Below, piece after piece: positions 35,239 to 43,723 of a stretch of 64,000 nucleotides of DNA (the first letter of the stretch is position 1; each line of letters begins with the position of its first letter). Source of the DNA: CAADGY01 sp900696665 (GTDB lineage: Bacteria > Acidobacteriota > Terriglobia > Bryobacterales > Bryobacteraceae); assembly GCA_035063885.1 (NCBI GenBank), contig JAPSFM010000007.1:1-64000 (forward strand), read 5' to 3'. Below the pieces are notes generated by a model, which was not told the origin of the DNA, did no database searches, and was given only the letters and a program-made list of their open reading frames with translations. Made by a program: the position numbers and the translations under genes.

Positions 35239-36608
35239 TGTCCACCCCCGGGGATGCGGTATCGCTCGAAGAGCAGATCGAACAATGGCGCAGCTATCTC
35301 CGCCGCCGGCAGGCGATCCACTCCGTTGATGTAGCGGAACTCGAAGACCATCTGCGCGAGCAGGTAGCGGGTCTCATCGCTGCGGGGCTCTCGACCGATG
35401 AAGCGTTCCTTGTGGCGGTGAAGCGCATGGGCAACCTCGATGTTTTATCCCGGGAGTTCGCCCGCGAGCACTCGAACCGCCTCTGGCGGCAACTCGTACT
35501 CGTGCCATCGGATTCCGGGGAGTTGCAGGCGCCGGGCCGGATGGACGCCATCATCGTCTTCTGTCTGGCGGTTGCCGCAGCCCTGGCCGTCAAGGTTCCG
35601 GAGTTCTTCGGGCGGGATCTGGACAAGTACGCCGGCTTCTACATGCGCAATGCGAGTTTCTTTGTGCTGCCGTTGCTGACCAGCTATTTCGTTTGGAAAC
35701 GGCAGCTTGACATCAAGACTCTTCGCTGGCTCGCCGTGGCCTTTATTGTGGCGAGTGTTTTCGCCAACATCTATCCATTCACCGCAAACGGTCACACGGA
35801 GGTGCTGGCCGCGCTGCATCTGCCGATCGCGCTTTGGCTGATGGTTGGCATCGCGTACGCCGGCGGCCGGTGGAGCCAGGTCGCAGGCCGTATGGATTTC
35901 ATTCGATTCACGGGGGAGCTGTTCATTTACTATGTCCTGATCGCCCTCGGCGGCCTCGTCCTCATCGGATTCATCGTGACAATCTTCCGGGCTATCGGGA
36001 TCAACGCCGCACCGTTTATCGAGTCGTGGCTGGTGCCTTGCGGAGCGGCGGGTGCGGTACTGGTCGCCTCCTGGCTCGTCGAAGCGAAGCAAAGCGTGAT
36101 CGAAAACATGGCGCCGGTGCTCACGCGCCTGTTCACACCGATGTTCGCCGCCGTACTGATCATGTTCCTGGGGACGCTGCTATGGACCGGGCGGGGCATC
36201 GACATCGCGCGGGATGTGCTCATCGCGTTCGACCTGCTTCTGGTGGTGGTCATCGGCCTCCTGCTCTATTCGGCATCCGCGCGGGACCCGCGGTTGCCCC
36301 CCGATGCCTTCGATGTCCTGCAAGTCGTCCTGGTGGTGAGCGCGCTGCTGGCCGATGCGGTTGCACTGTCGGCCATTGCCGCACGAATTTCCGAGTTTGG
36401 CTTCAGCCCCAACCGCGTGGCCGCCCTCGGTGAAAACGTGATTCTCCTGGTGAATCTCGCGTGGTCCGCTGTGCTCTACACTCGCTTTCTGCGCGGCCGC
36501 GGATCCTTCGCCAGCCTCGAACGCTGGCAGACCAGCTACGTGCCGGTCTATGCCGTGTGGGCGGCGATTGTGGTGATCGCCTTTCCGCCGGTGTTCCGGT
36601 ACATCTGA
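35238..36608 (+). CDS. polytopic membrane protein with permease-prefix domain
   Basis: A 456-residue protein. Residues 1-75 match the permease prefix domain seen next to PadR genes (SLEEQIEQWRSYLRRRQAI, ELEDHLREQVAGLIAAGLSTDEAFLVAVKRMG). The remainder is about ten membrane helices, resembling DUF4153-type proteins, rather than the MacB/FtsX permease that usually follows the prefix. No ATPase subunit is adjacent. It is coupled to padR. Function unknown. Confidence 0.75.
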   Translation: MSTPGDAVSLEEQIEQWRSYLRRRQAIHSVDVAELEDHLREQVAGLIAAGLSTDEAFLVAVKRMGNLDVLSREFAREHSNRLWRQLVLVPSDSGELQAPGRMDAIIVFCLAVAAALAVKVPEFFGRDLDKYAGFYMRNASFFVLPLLTSYFVWKRQLDIKTLRWLAVAFIVASVFANIYPFTANGHTEVLAALHLPIALWLMVGIAYAGGRWSQVAGRMDFIRFTGELFIYYVLIALGGLVLIGFIVTIFRAIGINAAPFIESWLVPCGAAGAVLVASWLVEAKQSVIENMAPVLTRLFTPMFAAVLIMFLGTLLWTGRGIDIARDVLIAFDLLLVVVIGLLLYSASARDPRLPPDAFDVLQVVLVVSALLADAVALSAIAARISEFGFSPNRVAALGENVILLVNLAWSAVLYTRFLRGRGSFASLERWQTSYVPVYAVWAAIVVIAFPPVFRYI

Positions 36609-36719
36609 CGGAAAGCTATTTATGCTATGAGAGTAGTTCCTCTCACCAGTTCCCTACTCGGGCTCGCCCCGATCTGTGCCTATACCGCACCTGTGCAGCC
36701 CCGCGGGGATAGCCATCCG

Positions 36720-37652
36720 CTATTCACTTACCGGGAGCGGATGGCCGATCGCTGAAGGCTGCTCGCTTCGCTGTCCCTGGGCGCCCTGCACTACTTCAAG
36801 GAATGCGCGGGCAGCATGGCTCAGCGCCCGCCGCGCCGGGTATAACAGGCGGATCTTCCGCTCCATGTTGATTTCCCGGACGTTCACTTCCCAAAGTGTG
36901 CCCTGCTGGATCTCCCGTTCTACGCACATCTTGGGCAGGAAAGCGACCCCTTCGTTGCGTTGCACCATGCGGCGTATCGTTTCAATGGTGGGCATCTCCA
37001 CGTCCATATTGAGCGGAACCTTATGCCGCTGAAATTCCCGGAGAACTCTTTCGCGATAGGGAGAGAGAACGTTATGGGCGATGAAGGTCTCCATTCCGAG
37101 TTCCGAGATCGAGATCGTATCGCGCCCGGCAAAGCGATGCTGGGGTGAGACGACGAAAGCGAGATGGTCTGTGAAAATGATGTTGGACACCAGGCGGTCA
37201 TCTTCCGGATCGAAGCTGATCACGCCCAATTCGAGATCTCCGTCGATCAGTTGCGCCGGTATTCTGCTCGAGAGGCTGCGTCTGACCTGAACTTTGACCT
37301 TGGGATACAGCCTCCTGTACTCGACGATGTGCTGCATCAGATACAGCGAGCTCGATTCATTCGCGCCTACTACCAGGCGGCCCGCCGAATGGTCCCGCAG
37401 TTCCGCCAGTGAATTCTCGAGATCCCGCTCCAGGTTCTCAAAGCGGCGCGCGTACTCGAGCACGATGCGCCCGGCGTCTGTCAACAGTAGTTCTTTCGCA
37501 GACCTGTCAATCAACCTCTCGTTCAGTTCTGTCTCCAGCCGCTGGACAGCCAGGGAGATGGCGGGCTGGGTCCGCAGCATCTTCTCAGCAGCGCGGGAAA
37601 AGCTTTTTTCTGTTGCAACTGCTTGAAAAACCTTGAGGGTAAATAGTTCCAT
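36720..37652 (-). CDS. LysR-family transcriptional regulator
   Basis: A 310-residue regulator, divergent from leuABCD. The N-terminal helix-turn-helix reads LKVFQAVATEKSFSRAAEKMLRTQPAISLAVQRLE; the effector domain follows (LVVGANESSSLYLMQHIVEYRRLYP). I chose the ATG at MELFTLKVFQAVA because upstream residues do not fit. A minus-strand TATAAT lies at 37689-37694. Likely regulates itself and the leu operon (inference from divergent layout and the T-N11-A dyad). Confidence 0.92.
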   Translation of the reverse strand: MELFTLKVFQAVATEKSFSRAAEKMLRTQPAISLAVQRLETELNERLIDRSAKELLLTDAGRIVLEYARRFENLERDLENSLAELRDHSAGRLVVGANESSSLYLMQHIVEYRRLYPKVKVQVRRSLSSRIPAQLIDGDLELGVISFDPEDDRLVSNIIFTDHLAFVVSPQHRFAGRDTISISELGMETFIAHNVLSPYRERVLREFQRHKVPLNMDVEMPTIETIRRMVQRNEGVAFLPKMCVEREIQQGTLWEVNVREINMERKIRLLYPARRALSHAARAFLEVVQGAQGQRSEQPSAIGHPLPVSE

Positions 37653-37659
37653 CGTTATT

Positions 37660-37676
37660 GATAAATCTAGCTTATC
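37660..37676 (+). promoter_or_regulatory. candidate LysR-type binding dyad (T-N11-A)
   Basis: GATAA and TTATC arms (37660-37664 and 37672-37676) with a 7-bp spacer contain the T-N11-A core of LysR-type boxes. It lies about 63 bp before a plausible leu start site near 37731, the classic activator position, and just upstream of the lysR start on the other strand. Confidence 0.5.
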
Positions 37677-37742
37677 ATATGAGCAAAAATTATAGAATTT
37701 CATAAAACAATAAATTTGCTAAATCATTGAGGCTCCCGCATA

Positions 37743-37790
37743 ATGAGAACGTACTCAGGCGTTGGAGAAACAGGCCAGCGCAGGAGCTAA
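37743..37790 (+). CDS. candidate leader peptide (uORF) of the leu operon
   Basis: A 15-codon ORF, MRTYSGVGETGQRRS, with TAA stop, lies in the leader before leuA. It contains one valine but no leucine codon, so classical leucine attenuation is unlikely. A GAGGC stretch lies about 9 nt upstream. The ORF is followed 15 nt later by a 12-bp perfect hairpin. Confidence 0.4.
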   Translation: MRTYSGVGETGQRRS

Positions 37791-37804
37791 GCTACCGCTT
37801 TTAA

Positions 37805-37842
37805 GCAACGGCCTTCTGGCTATCCCGCCTGAAGGCCGTTGC
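37805..37842 (+). promoter_or_regulatory. leader hairpin upstream of leuA
   Basis: GCAACGGCCTTC at 37805-37816 pairs perfectly with GAAGGCCGTTGC at 37831-37842 around a 14-nt loop. No T-run follows, so it is not an ordinary intrinsic terminator. It ends 43 nt before the leuA ATG and could control transcription or translation of leuA. Confidence 0.65.
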
Positions 37843-37885
37843 TGTAAAGGGGAGTCCCTCACAACTCGTGCCTTTAGGAAGATTC

Positions 37886-39055
37886 ATGAACAACCGTATA
37901 TACATCTTCGACACGACGCTCCGGGACGGTGAACAGTCGCCCGGCTGCAGCATGAACCAGCAGGAAAAGCTCAAACTAGCACACAAGCTGGTTGAACTCG
38001 GCGTGGACATTCTCGAAGCTGGATTCCCGATCGCTTCCGAGGGCGATTTCGAGGCGGTAGATGCCGTAAGCAGGGAATTTCCGTGGGTTCAGGTAGCGGC
38101 GCTGGCGCGGGCTTGCGCGTTGGACATCGAACGGGCCGCGCGCGCACTGGAACACGCGAAGCGGCCGAGAATTCACACGTTTATTGCCACCAGCGAGATC
38201 CATCTGAAGTATAAGCTTCGCAAAAGCCAGCAGCAGGTCCTGGATGAGGCAGTTGCCGCGGTGGAACAGGCGCGGCGGTATGCGGATGATGTGGAGTTCT
38301 CGGCGGAAGATGCGAGCCGTACGGATGTGGACTTCCTGGAGAAGATCTCGCGTGCCGTTGTCGCGGCGGGTGCGAGAACGGTCAATCTTCCGGATACGGT
38401 GGGTTACTCCGTTCCCGACGAATATGGTGAGCTCATCGGGCGTATGGTCCGGAGTTTGGGCGATTCGGCCATCGTCAGCGTACATTGCCACGACGACCTG
38501 GGGCTGGCGGTGGCAAATTCCCTGTCGGCCGTAAAAGCCGGCGCCCGCCAGATAGAATGTACGATCAACGGTATCGGCGAGCGTGCTGGCAATTGCTCGC
38601 TCGAAGAAGTCGTGATGGCGATCAACACCCGGCGGGACCGTCTGCCCTACCATACCGGCATCGTGACGGAACATCTATTCCCCGCAAGCCAGTTGCTGAC
38701 GGAAATGATCTCCTTCGGGCCGCAGCCGAATAAAGCGATCGTCGGCGAAAACGCGTTCGCGCACGAAGCGGGAATTCACCAGGATGGATATCTGAAAGAG
38801 CGGTCGACCTACGAGATCATCGATCCTAAGTCGGTCGGCGTCCCCGAGGGCCGGCTGGTGCTGGGAAAGCACAGTGGCCGGCACGCTCTGAACAAACGCT
38901 GCCAGGATCTGGGGTTCGAATTGACGCGCGACGAACTGGATCTGGTCTATAAGCAGTTCATCGCGCTGGCTGATCGCAAGAAGGGTGTCCGGAACGAAGA
39001 AATCGCTGCATTGGTCCGTCAGGAAATCGCACGTGTGGCCACTGCCGCAGACTGA
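37886..39055 (+). CDS. leuA: 2-isopropylmalate synthase, short form without regulatory domain
   Basis: First committed step of leucine synthesis: acetyl-CoA plus 2-ketoisovalerate gives 2-isopropylmalate. The catalytic domain has FDTTLRDGEQSPGCSM, SVHCHDDLGLAVANSLSAV and NGIGERAGNCSLEE. The ATG follows AGGAAG; an in-frame GTG at 37868 is possible. At 389 residues it stops shortly after LGKHSGRHALNKR and a subdomain, and so lacks the roughly 130-residue C-terminal LeuA dimer domain that binds leucine in typical enzymes. It may therefore escape feedback inhibition (inference). Citramalate synthase is an alternative, but the operon favours LeuA. Confidence 0.92.
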   Translation: MNNRIYIFDTTLRDGEQSPGCSMNQQEKLKLAHKLVELGVDILEAGFPIASEGDFEAVDAVSREFPWVQVAALARACALDIERAARALEHAKRPRIHTFIATSEIHLKYKLRKSQQQVLDEAVAAVEQARRYADDVEFSAEDASRTDVDFLEKISRAVVAAGARTVNLPDTVGYSVPDEYGELIGRMVRSLGDSAIVSVHCHDDLGLAVANSLSAVKAGARQIECTINGIGERAGNCSLEEVVMAINTRRDRLPYHTGIVTEHLFPASQLLTEMISFGPQPNKAIVGENAFAHEAGIHQDGYLKERSTYEIIDPKSVGVPEGRLVLGKHSGRHALNKRCQDLGFELTRDELDLVYKQFIALADRKKGVRNEEIAALVRQEIARVATAAD

Positions 39056-39078
39056 TTTTCTAGTCCACCAACTCTCAA

Positions 39079-40161
39079 ATGAATCTTAAAGTCCTGATTT
39101 TACCCGGCGACGGGATTGGTGTCGAAGTAACCCGTGAAGCCGTCCGCGTGCTGGAGCACGTATCCCACAAGTACCAGCATACGCTGGAGATTTCCGAGGC
39201 ATTATTAGGTGGAGCCGCCATTCACCAGAGTGGAACCCCTCTACCCGACAAGACGGTGGAGCTTGCCTTGAAAGCCGATGCGACCCTGCTGGGCGCTGTC
39301 GGGTTGCCGGAATTTGACAATGTTCCTCCCGAAAAACGGCCGGAGAAGGGGCTGCTGGGCATCCGGAAAGCTCTCGGAGTGTTTGCGAATCTCCGGCCGG
39401 TCCGTACCTATTCGTCGTTGCTCGAATCGTCACCGCTGAAAAACCACCTGATCGAAGGCACAGACATGATTATCGTGCGCGAATTGACGGGTGGAATCTA
39501 TTACGGCACGCCACGTGGCATTTCGGGAGAAGGCGCCGGGACCACGGCCGTGAATACAATGGTCTATACACGCGCCGAGATCGAACGTGTAGCGCGAATG
39601 GCTTTTCGTCTTGCTCGCGGACGCCGGAAGAAACTGACAAGCGTCGACAAATCGAATGTCCTCGAGAATTCACAACTCTGGCGCAAGGTGGTAACGGAAG
39701 TGGCCGGAGAATTCGAGGATGTCGCGCTGGATCATCTGCTGGTGGACAACTGCGCGATGCAACTGGTGCTCAATCCGCGCCGGTTCGACGTCGTCCTGAC
39801 GGAGAACATGTTCGGCGATATTTTGAGCGACGAGGGCGCGGTGCTCGCCGGGTCGATTGGAATGTTGCCATCGGCATCGATCGGCGAACAGCGGGAGTCC
39901 GGAGCCTGGGTCGGGCTTTATGAGCCGGTGCACGGCTCTGCACCGGATATTGCCGGGCAGAATAAAGCCAATCCGCTGGGTGCGATCGGGTCGGTGGCCG
40001 CGATGCTCGAATATAGTTTTGGTTTGAAGCAGGAAGCGGAGGCCGTCAATCGCGCGATCGAATTCGTATTGGGGCAGGGCAGGGTGACCGCGGATCTGAA
40101 GCCTGCAGGCGCGCCCGCGACCACTTCCGAGGTGGGAGAGGCGGTCTGTTCCGCAATATAG
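39079..40161 (+). CDS. leuB: 3-isopropylmalate dehydrogenase
   Basis: Oxidises and decarboxylates 3-isopropylmalate to 2-ketoisocaproate with NAD+. Motifs: LPGDGIGVEVTREAVRVLE, VRELTGGIYYGTPRG, KSNVLENSQLWRKVV and VLTENMFGDILSDEGAVLAGSIG split across the metal site, then GLYEPVHGSAPDIAGQNKANP. 360 residues, normal. Third step of the pathway; second gene of the leu operon, 23 bp after leuA. Confidence 0.97.
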   Translation: MNLKVLILPGDGIGVEVTREAVRVLEHVSHKYQHTLEISEALLGGAAIHQSGTPLPDKTVELALKADATLLGAVGLPEFDNVPPEKRPEKGLLGIRKALGVFANLRPVRTYSSLLESSPLKNHLIEGTDMIIVRELTGGIYYGTPRGISGEGAGTTAVNTMVYTRAEIERVARMAFRLARGRRKKLTSVDKSNVLENSQLWRKVVTEVAGEFEDVALDHLLVDNCAMQLVLNPRRFDVVLTENMFGDILSDEGAVLAGSIGMLPSASIGEQRESGAWVGLYEPVHGSAPDIAGQNKANPLGAIGSVAAMLEYSFGLKQEAEAVNRAIEFVLGQGRVTADLKPAGAPATTSEVGEAVCSAI

Positions 40162-40195
40162 GTAGATAGAGAAGGGAAAGAAAGAAGTATTTCTG

Positions 40196-41602
40196 ATGAG
40201 TAAGCCTCGAACAGTTATCGAGAAAGTTTGGGATTCGCATGTGGTGACCGAACAACCGGGTGCGCCGGCACTGCTTTATATTGACCTGCACCTGGTGCAT
40301 GAAGTCACGTCGCCGCAAGCCTTCACCGGACTTCGCGCGCGCGGGTTGAAGGTCCGGCGCCCCGACCTGACACTGGCGACCACAGACCACAGCATTCCCA
40401 CCACGCCTCGCACTTTCCCGATTGTCGATTCGGTGGCGGCCGCGCAGGTAGCGCAACTGGAAAGCAATTGCGCCGAGTTCGGTATCCCATGCTACGGGTT
40501 TCATAGTGAAAAGCAGGGTATCGTTCACGTGATCGGCCCGGAGCAGGGCCTGACGCAGCCCGGCATGACAATGGTGTGCGGGGATAGCCACACGGCTACG
40601 CACGGCGCATTCGGCGCGCTCGCATTCGGCATCGGCACCAGCGAAGTGGAGCACGTGCTGGCAACGCAATGCCTGCTTCAACGCCGGTCGAAGACCTATC
40701 AGGTTCGGGTAGACGGAACACTCCGGCCGGGAGTAACGGCAAAAGATGTCATTCTGGCGTTGATCGCCCGCATCGGCGTCGGTGGGGGCACGGGTTGTGT
40801 ATTTGAATATACCGGCAGTGCCATCCGCGCACTTTCGATGGAAGAACGGATGACTGTCTGCAACATGTCGATTGAGGGGGGAGCGCGCGCCGGTATGGTG
40901 GCGCCCGACGACACCACTTACGAGTACATGTGCGGCCGGCCCTTCGCTCCAAAAGGCAAAGAGTGGGAGGCCGCACTCGTGCGCTGGAGGCAACTGCCGA
41001 CGGACGAGGGCGCCACTTATGATCTTGGGGTGACTCTCGATGCGGGGGAATTGGAGCCGATGATCACCTTCGGTACGAACCCCGGTATGGGGATTCCGAT
41101 CACCGGTCCGATTCCCGATCCATCCATGCTGAGTGATATTCAGGAGCGCGACTCTCTGGCCAAGGCCCTGCGGTACATGGACCTTCAACCTGGCCGTCCG
41201 CTTCTGGGGCATCCTGTAAACGTCGTCTTCATTGGCAGTTGCACGAATTCAAGAATTTCCGATCTGCGGGCGGCTGCGGGTGTTCTAAAGGGCCGTAAGG
41301 TGAACCCCAACGTGCGAGTGATGGTAGTTCCAGGCTCACAGGAGATCAAGAGGCAAGCGGAAAGTGAAGGGCTGGATCGCGTGTTCCGCGAATCCGGTGC
41401 TGACTGGCGGGAGGCGGGTTGTTCCATGTGCATCGCGATGAACGGCGACCAGCTTCAACCGGGCGAATACAGCGTCTCCACCAGCAACCGCAACTTTGAA
41501 GGCCGCCAGGGCAAGGGTGGGCGCACATTTCTCGCCAGCCCCCTTACCGCCGCGGCGACCGCCATTACCGGTGTAGTAACCGATGTGAGGACACTGCTGT
41601 GA
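40196..41602 (+). CDS. leuC: 3-isopropylmalate dehydratase large subunit
   Basis: Aconitase-family subunit carrying the 4Fe-4S cluster; isomerises 2- to 3-isopropylmalate with LeuD. Motifs: KVWDSHVV, DHSIPTT, CGDSHTATHGAFGALAFGIG, VFIGSCTNSRISDLR with the first cluster cysteine, and GCSMCIAMN with the other two. 468 residues. It overlaps leuD by 4 nt (GTGA). Confidence 0.97.
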   Translation: MSKPRTVIEKVWDSHVVTEQPGAPALLYIDLHLVHEVTSPQAFTGLRARGLKVRRPDLTLATTDHSIPTTPRTFPIVDSVAAAQVAQLESNCAEFGIPCYGFHSEKQGIVHVIGPEQGLTQPGMTMVCGDSHTATHGAFGALAFGIGTSEVEHVLATQCLLQRRSKTYQVRVDGTLRPGVTAKDVILALIARIGVGGGTGCVFEYTGSAIRALSMEERMTVCNMSIEGGARAGMVAPDDTTYEYMCGRPFAPKGKEWEAALVRWRQLPTDEGATYDLGVTLDAGELEPMITFGTNPGMGIPITGPIPDPSMLSDIQERDSLAKALRYMDLQPGRPLLGHPVNVVFIGSCTNSRISDLRAAAGVLKGRKVNPNVRVMVVPGSQEIKRQAESEGLDRVFRESGADWREAGCSMCIAMNGDQLQPGEYSVSTSNRNFEGRQGKGGRTFLASPLTAAATAITGVVTDVRTLL

Positions 41603-42210
41603 AGAAATTCACTCCATTCGAGAGCCGGCTGGTTCCATTGCCGGTGGACAACATCGATACTGACCAGATCATCCCCGCGCGTTTTCTAAAAACAATTTCG
41701 AAGGAGGGGCTTGGCGATCAGTTGTTCTACGACTGGCGCTATGACGCCGCGGGAGCGCCAAAGCCCGACTTCATTCTCAACCAGCCACAGGGAAAACAGG
41801 GGCAGATTCTGCTGGCGGGCGACAACTTCGGGTGCGGCAGTTCCCGCGAGCATGCGCCGTGGGCGTTGACGCAGTTTGGTTTCCGCGCTGTTATCAGCAC
41901 CTCATTTGCTGATATCTTCAAACAGAATTCCCTGAAGAATTCGCTGCTGCCGATCGTGGTGCCGCCTGACATCCACGCCGCGTTGTTCGAACTCGTCTCC
42001 CGTGATCCTGCAGCCACCATCCGTGTGGACCTGGCGGCGCAAAAGATCGTGTTGCCCGACGGCCGTGAAGTCGAGTTCCCGGTGGATGCGTTTGCTAAGC
42101 ACTGTCTGCTGGAAGGCGTGGACGAACTCGGATTCATCCTGCAGCAGGAACCGGCCATTGCACGGTATGAAGCGCAGCGGGTGAATTCGCTCGATACGCG
42201 CGCCGGTTAA
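41599..42210 (+). CDS. leuD: 3-isopropylmalate dehydratase small subunit
   Basis: Partner of LeuC. VDNIDTDQIIPARFLKTISKEGLG and GDNFGCGSSREHAPWAL are the family signatures; FADIFKQNSLKNSLLPI follows. 203 residues, normal. GTG start overlapping the leuC stop. It ends the leuABCD block; a short CGCCG-GCTT-CGGCG hairpin at 42212-42225 follows without a T-run. Confidence 0.97.
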   Translation: MKKFTPFESRLVPLPVDNIDTDQIIPARFLKTISKEGLGDQLFYDWRYDAAGAPKPDFILNQPQGKQGQILLAGDNFGCGSSREHAPWALTQFGFRAVISTSFADIFKQNSLKNSLLPIVVPPDIHAALFELVSRDPAATIRVDLAAQKIVLPDGREVEFPVDAFAKHCLLEGVDELGFILQQEPAIARYEAQRVNSLDTRAG

Positions 42211-42255
42211 TCGCCGGCTTCGGCGGGTTCCGCGGTTTGTACGGAAAGGGGAGCC

Positions 42256-42561
42256 ATGATCGTTGTTCATGTTTTCGCGCACGTGAAACCGGAGCACGTC
42301 CGTGCGTTCCGTGAGGCTACGGCGGAGAATGCGCGGAACAGTGTTCAGGAGCCGGGAGTGGCCCGGTTTGATGTCATTCAGGAGAAGGACAACCTGACCC
42401 GGTTCGTGCTGGTGGAAGTGTACCGGACTCCCGAAGCGCGCTCGCTGCATAAGGAGACACAGCATTACCAGGTGTGGCGCGATACGGTCGCTCCCATGAT
42501 GGCCGAACCGCGAACCAGCATCGAATACTCGAACGTCTTTCCGTCCGATGAGGACTGGTAA
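42256..42561 (+). CDS. antibiotic biosynthesis monooxygenase-like (LsrG/YgiN type)
   Basis: A 101-residue ferredoxin-like dimer of the ABM family. IVVHVFAHVKPEHVRAFREAT, then ENARNSVQEPGVARFDVIQEKDNLTRFVLVEVYR, are typical. Members include quinol monooxygenases and autoinducer-2 phosphate isomerase LsrG. It begins 45 bp after leuD and 5 bp before an iron-type alcohol dehydrogenase, so those two form a unit, perhaps detoxifying small carbonyls (inference). Confidence 0.88.
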   Translation: MIVVHVFAHVKPEHVRAFREATAENARNSVQEPGVARFDVIQEKDNLTRFVLVEVYRTPEARSLHKETQHYQVWRDTVAPMMAEPRTSIEYSNVFPSDEDW

Positions 42562-42566
42562 CCACG

Positions 42567-43721
42567 ATGTCCTTCGAATTCGCGACGGCCTCCCGTATCG
42601 TGTTCGGGCGCGGGGCTGTCCGCGAGATTGTGCCGTCAGCGCGCCGCATGGGCGCCAGAGCCCTGGTTGTTACCGGGAGGCATCCGGAACGCGCTGGCTG
42701 GCTCATGACTTCTTTGACGGCAGCGGGCCTGGATCCGGCGGTGTTTCCGGTCGATGGTGAGCCCACGATTGATTCGGTTCGGAATGGTGTGGAACTGGCG
42801 CGGAAGCGCGCTTGCGATGTCATCATCAGTCTTGGTGGAGGCAGCGCGATCGATGCGGGCAAAGGCATTGCCGCGCTTTTAGCGAACAACGGTGATCCGC
42901 TCGATTATCTGGAAGTAGTTGGGAAAGGCCGGGCTTTGGAAAAACCGTCCGCACCCTTCATCGCCGCACCGGCGACAGCGGGCACCGGGTCCGAAGTAAC
43001 CAGGAACGCCGTGCTGGCCTCACCGGCGGACAAGGTGAAAGCCAGCCTGCGAAGTCCCTTCATGCTCCCGGAACTCGCCGTGGTGGATCCTGAATTGACC
43101 TTGGATCTGCCTCCGGATATCACGGCCTTCACCGGACTGGATGCATTGACACAGGTGATTGAACCCTACGTGTCGGCACGGCGAAACGCCATGACGGATC
43201 TGTTCTGTCTGGAAGGCATGCGCCGTGTGAGCCGCTCTCTTGTCCAGGCATATGACGATGGCGCCTCGATCGAAGCGAGAGAAGACATGGCCTTTGCCAG
43301 CCTCATGGGTGGGTTGTCGCTGGCCAACGCGGGGCTCGGCGTCGTACACGGTTTCGCCGCGCCCATCGGCGGAATGTTCAACGCTCCTCACGGAGCAGTT
43401 TGCGCCGCTTTGCTGCCGCACGGCATAAAGGCAAACATCCGGGCGTTAACCGCTCGTGCAGGAGATCATGAAGTGCTGGACCGCTACCAAATGGTGGCAC
43501 GCATCCTGACTGGAGATGAGGGCGCCTCGGCCGAAGATGGTGCAGCTTGGGTTCACGAGCTTTGCCGCCGTTTGGGCATTCCCGGACTTGCGGCCTACGG
43601 AGTCGACGCTGCCGCGGTCCCCGTCCTGGTGGAGAAAGCCTCGGGTGCTAGTAGCATGAAGGCGAATCCGCTGGTCCTGACGCGTGAGGAATTGACAGAC
43701 ACCCTCGAGCGGGCGCTTTAG
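42567..43721 (+). CDS. iron-containing alcohol dehydrogenase
   Basis: A 384-residue group III dehydrogenase. The nucleotide-binding DVIISLGGGSAIDAGKGIA and PATAGTGSEVTRNAV are visible; metal ligands include Asp and three His in FTGLDALTQVIEPYVS and GVVHGFAAPIGGMFNAPHGAVCAALLPHG. Substrate unknown. It follows the ABM gene by 5 bp and converges with the next gene, ending 2 bp from its stop. Confidence 0.93.
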   Translation: MSFEFATASRIVFGRGAVREIVPSARRMGARALVVTGRHPERAGWLMTSLTAAGLDPAVFPVDGEPTIDSVRNGVELARKRACDVIISLGGGSAIDAGKGIAALLANNGDPLDYLEVVGKGRALEKPSAPFIAAPATAGTGSEVTRNAVLASPADKVKASLRSPFMLPELAVVDPELTLDLPPDITAFTGLDALTQVIEPYVSARRNAMTDLFCLEGMRRVSRSLVQAYDDGASIEAREDMAFASLMGGLSLANAGLGVVHGFAAPIGGMFNAPHGAVCAALLPHGIKANIRALTARAGDHEVLDRYQMVARILTGDEGASAEDGAAWVHELCRRLGIPGLAAYGVDAAAVPVLVEKASGASSMKANPLVLTREELTDTLERAL

Positions 43722-43723
43722 CT

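Noticed and set aside
36627..36755. 43-codon ORF (begins MRVVPLTSSLLGLAP) between the membrane protein and lysR
   Set aside because: It looks like a possible short signal peptide but overlaps the lysR 3' end and has no ribosome site or family; chance cannot be excluded.
37805..37842. Leader hairpin as an intrinsic terminator or T-box
   Set aside because: No T-run follows the stem and the T-box sequence signatures are absent; it was kept only as an unexplained leader hairpin.
40046..41212. 388-codon minus-strand ORF opposite leuC
   Set aside because: Antisense shadow of leuC, which has all aconitase motifs.
42212..42225. Small hairpin after leuD as a terminator
   Set aside because: Only five pairs and no T-run; too weak to support.
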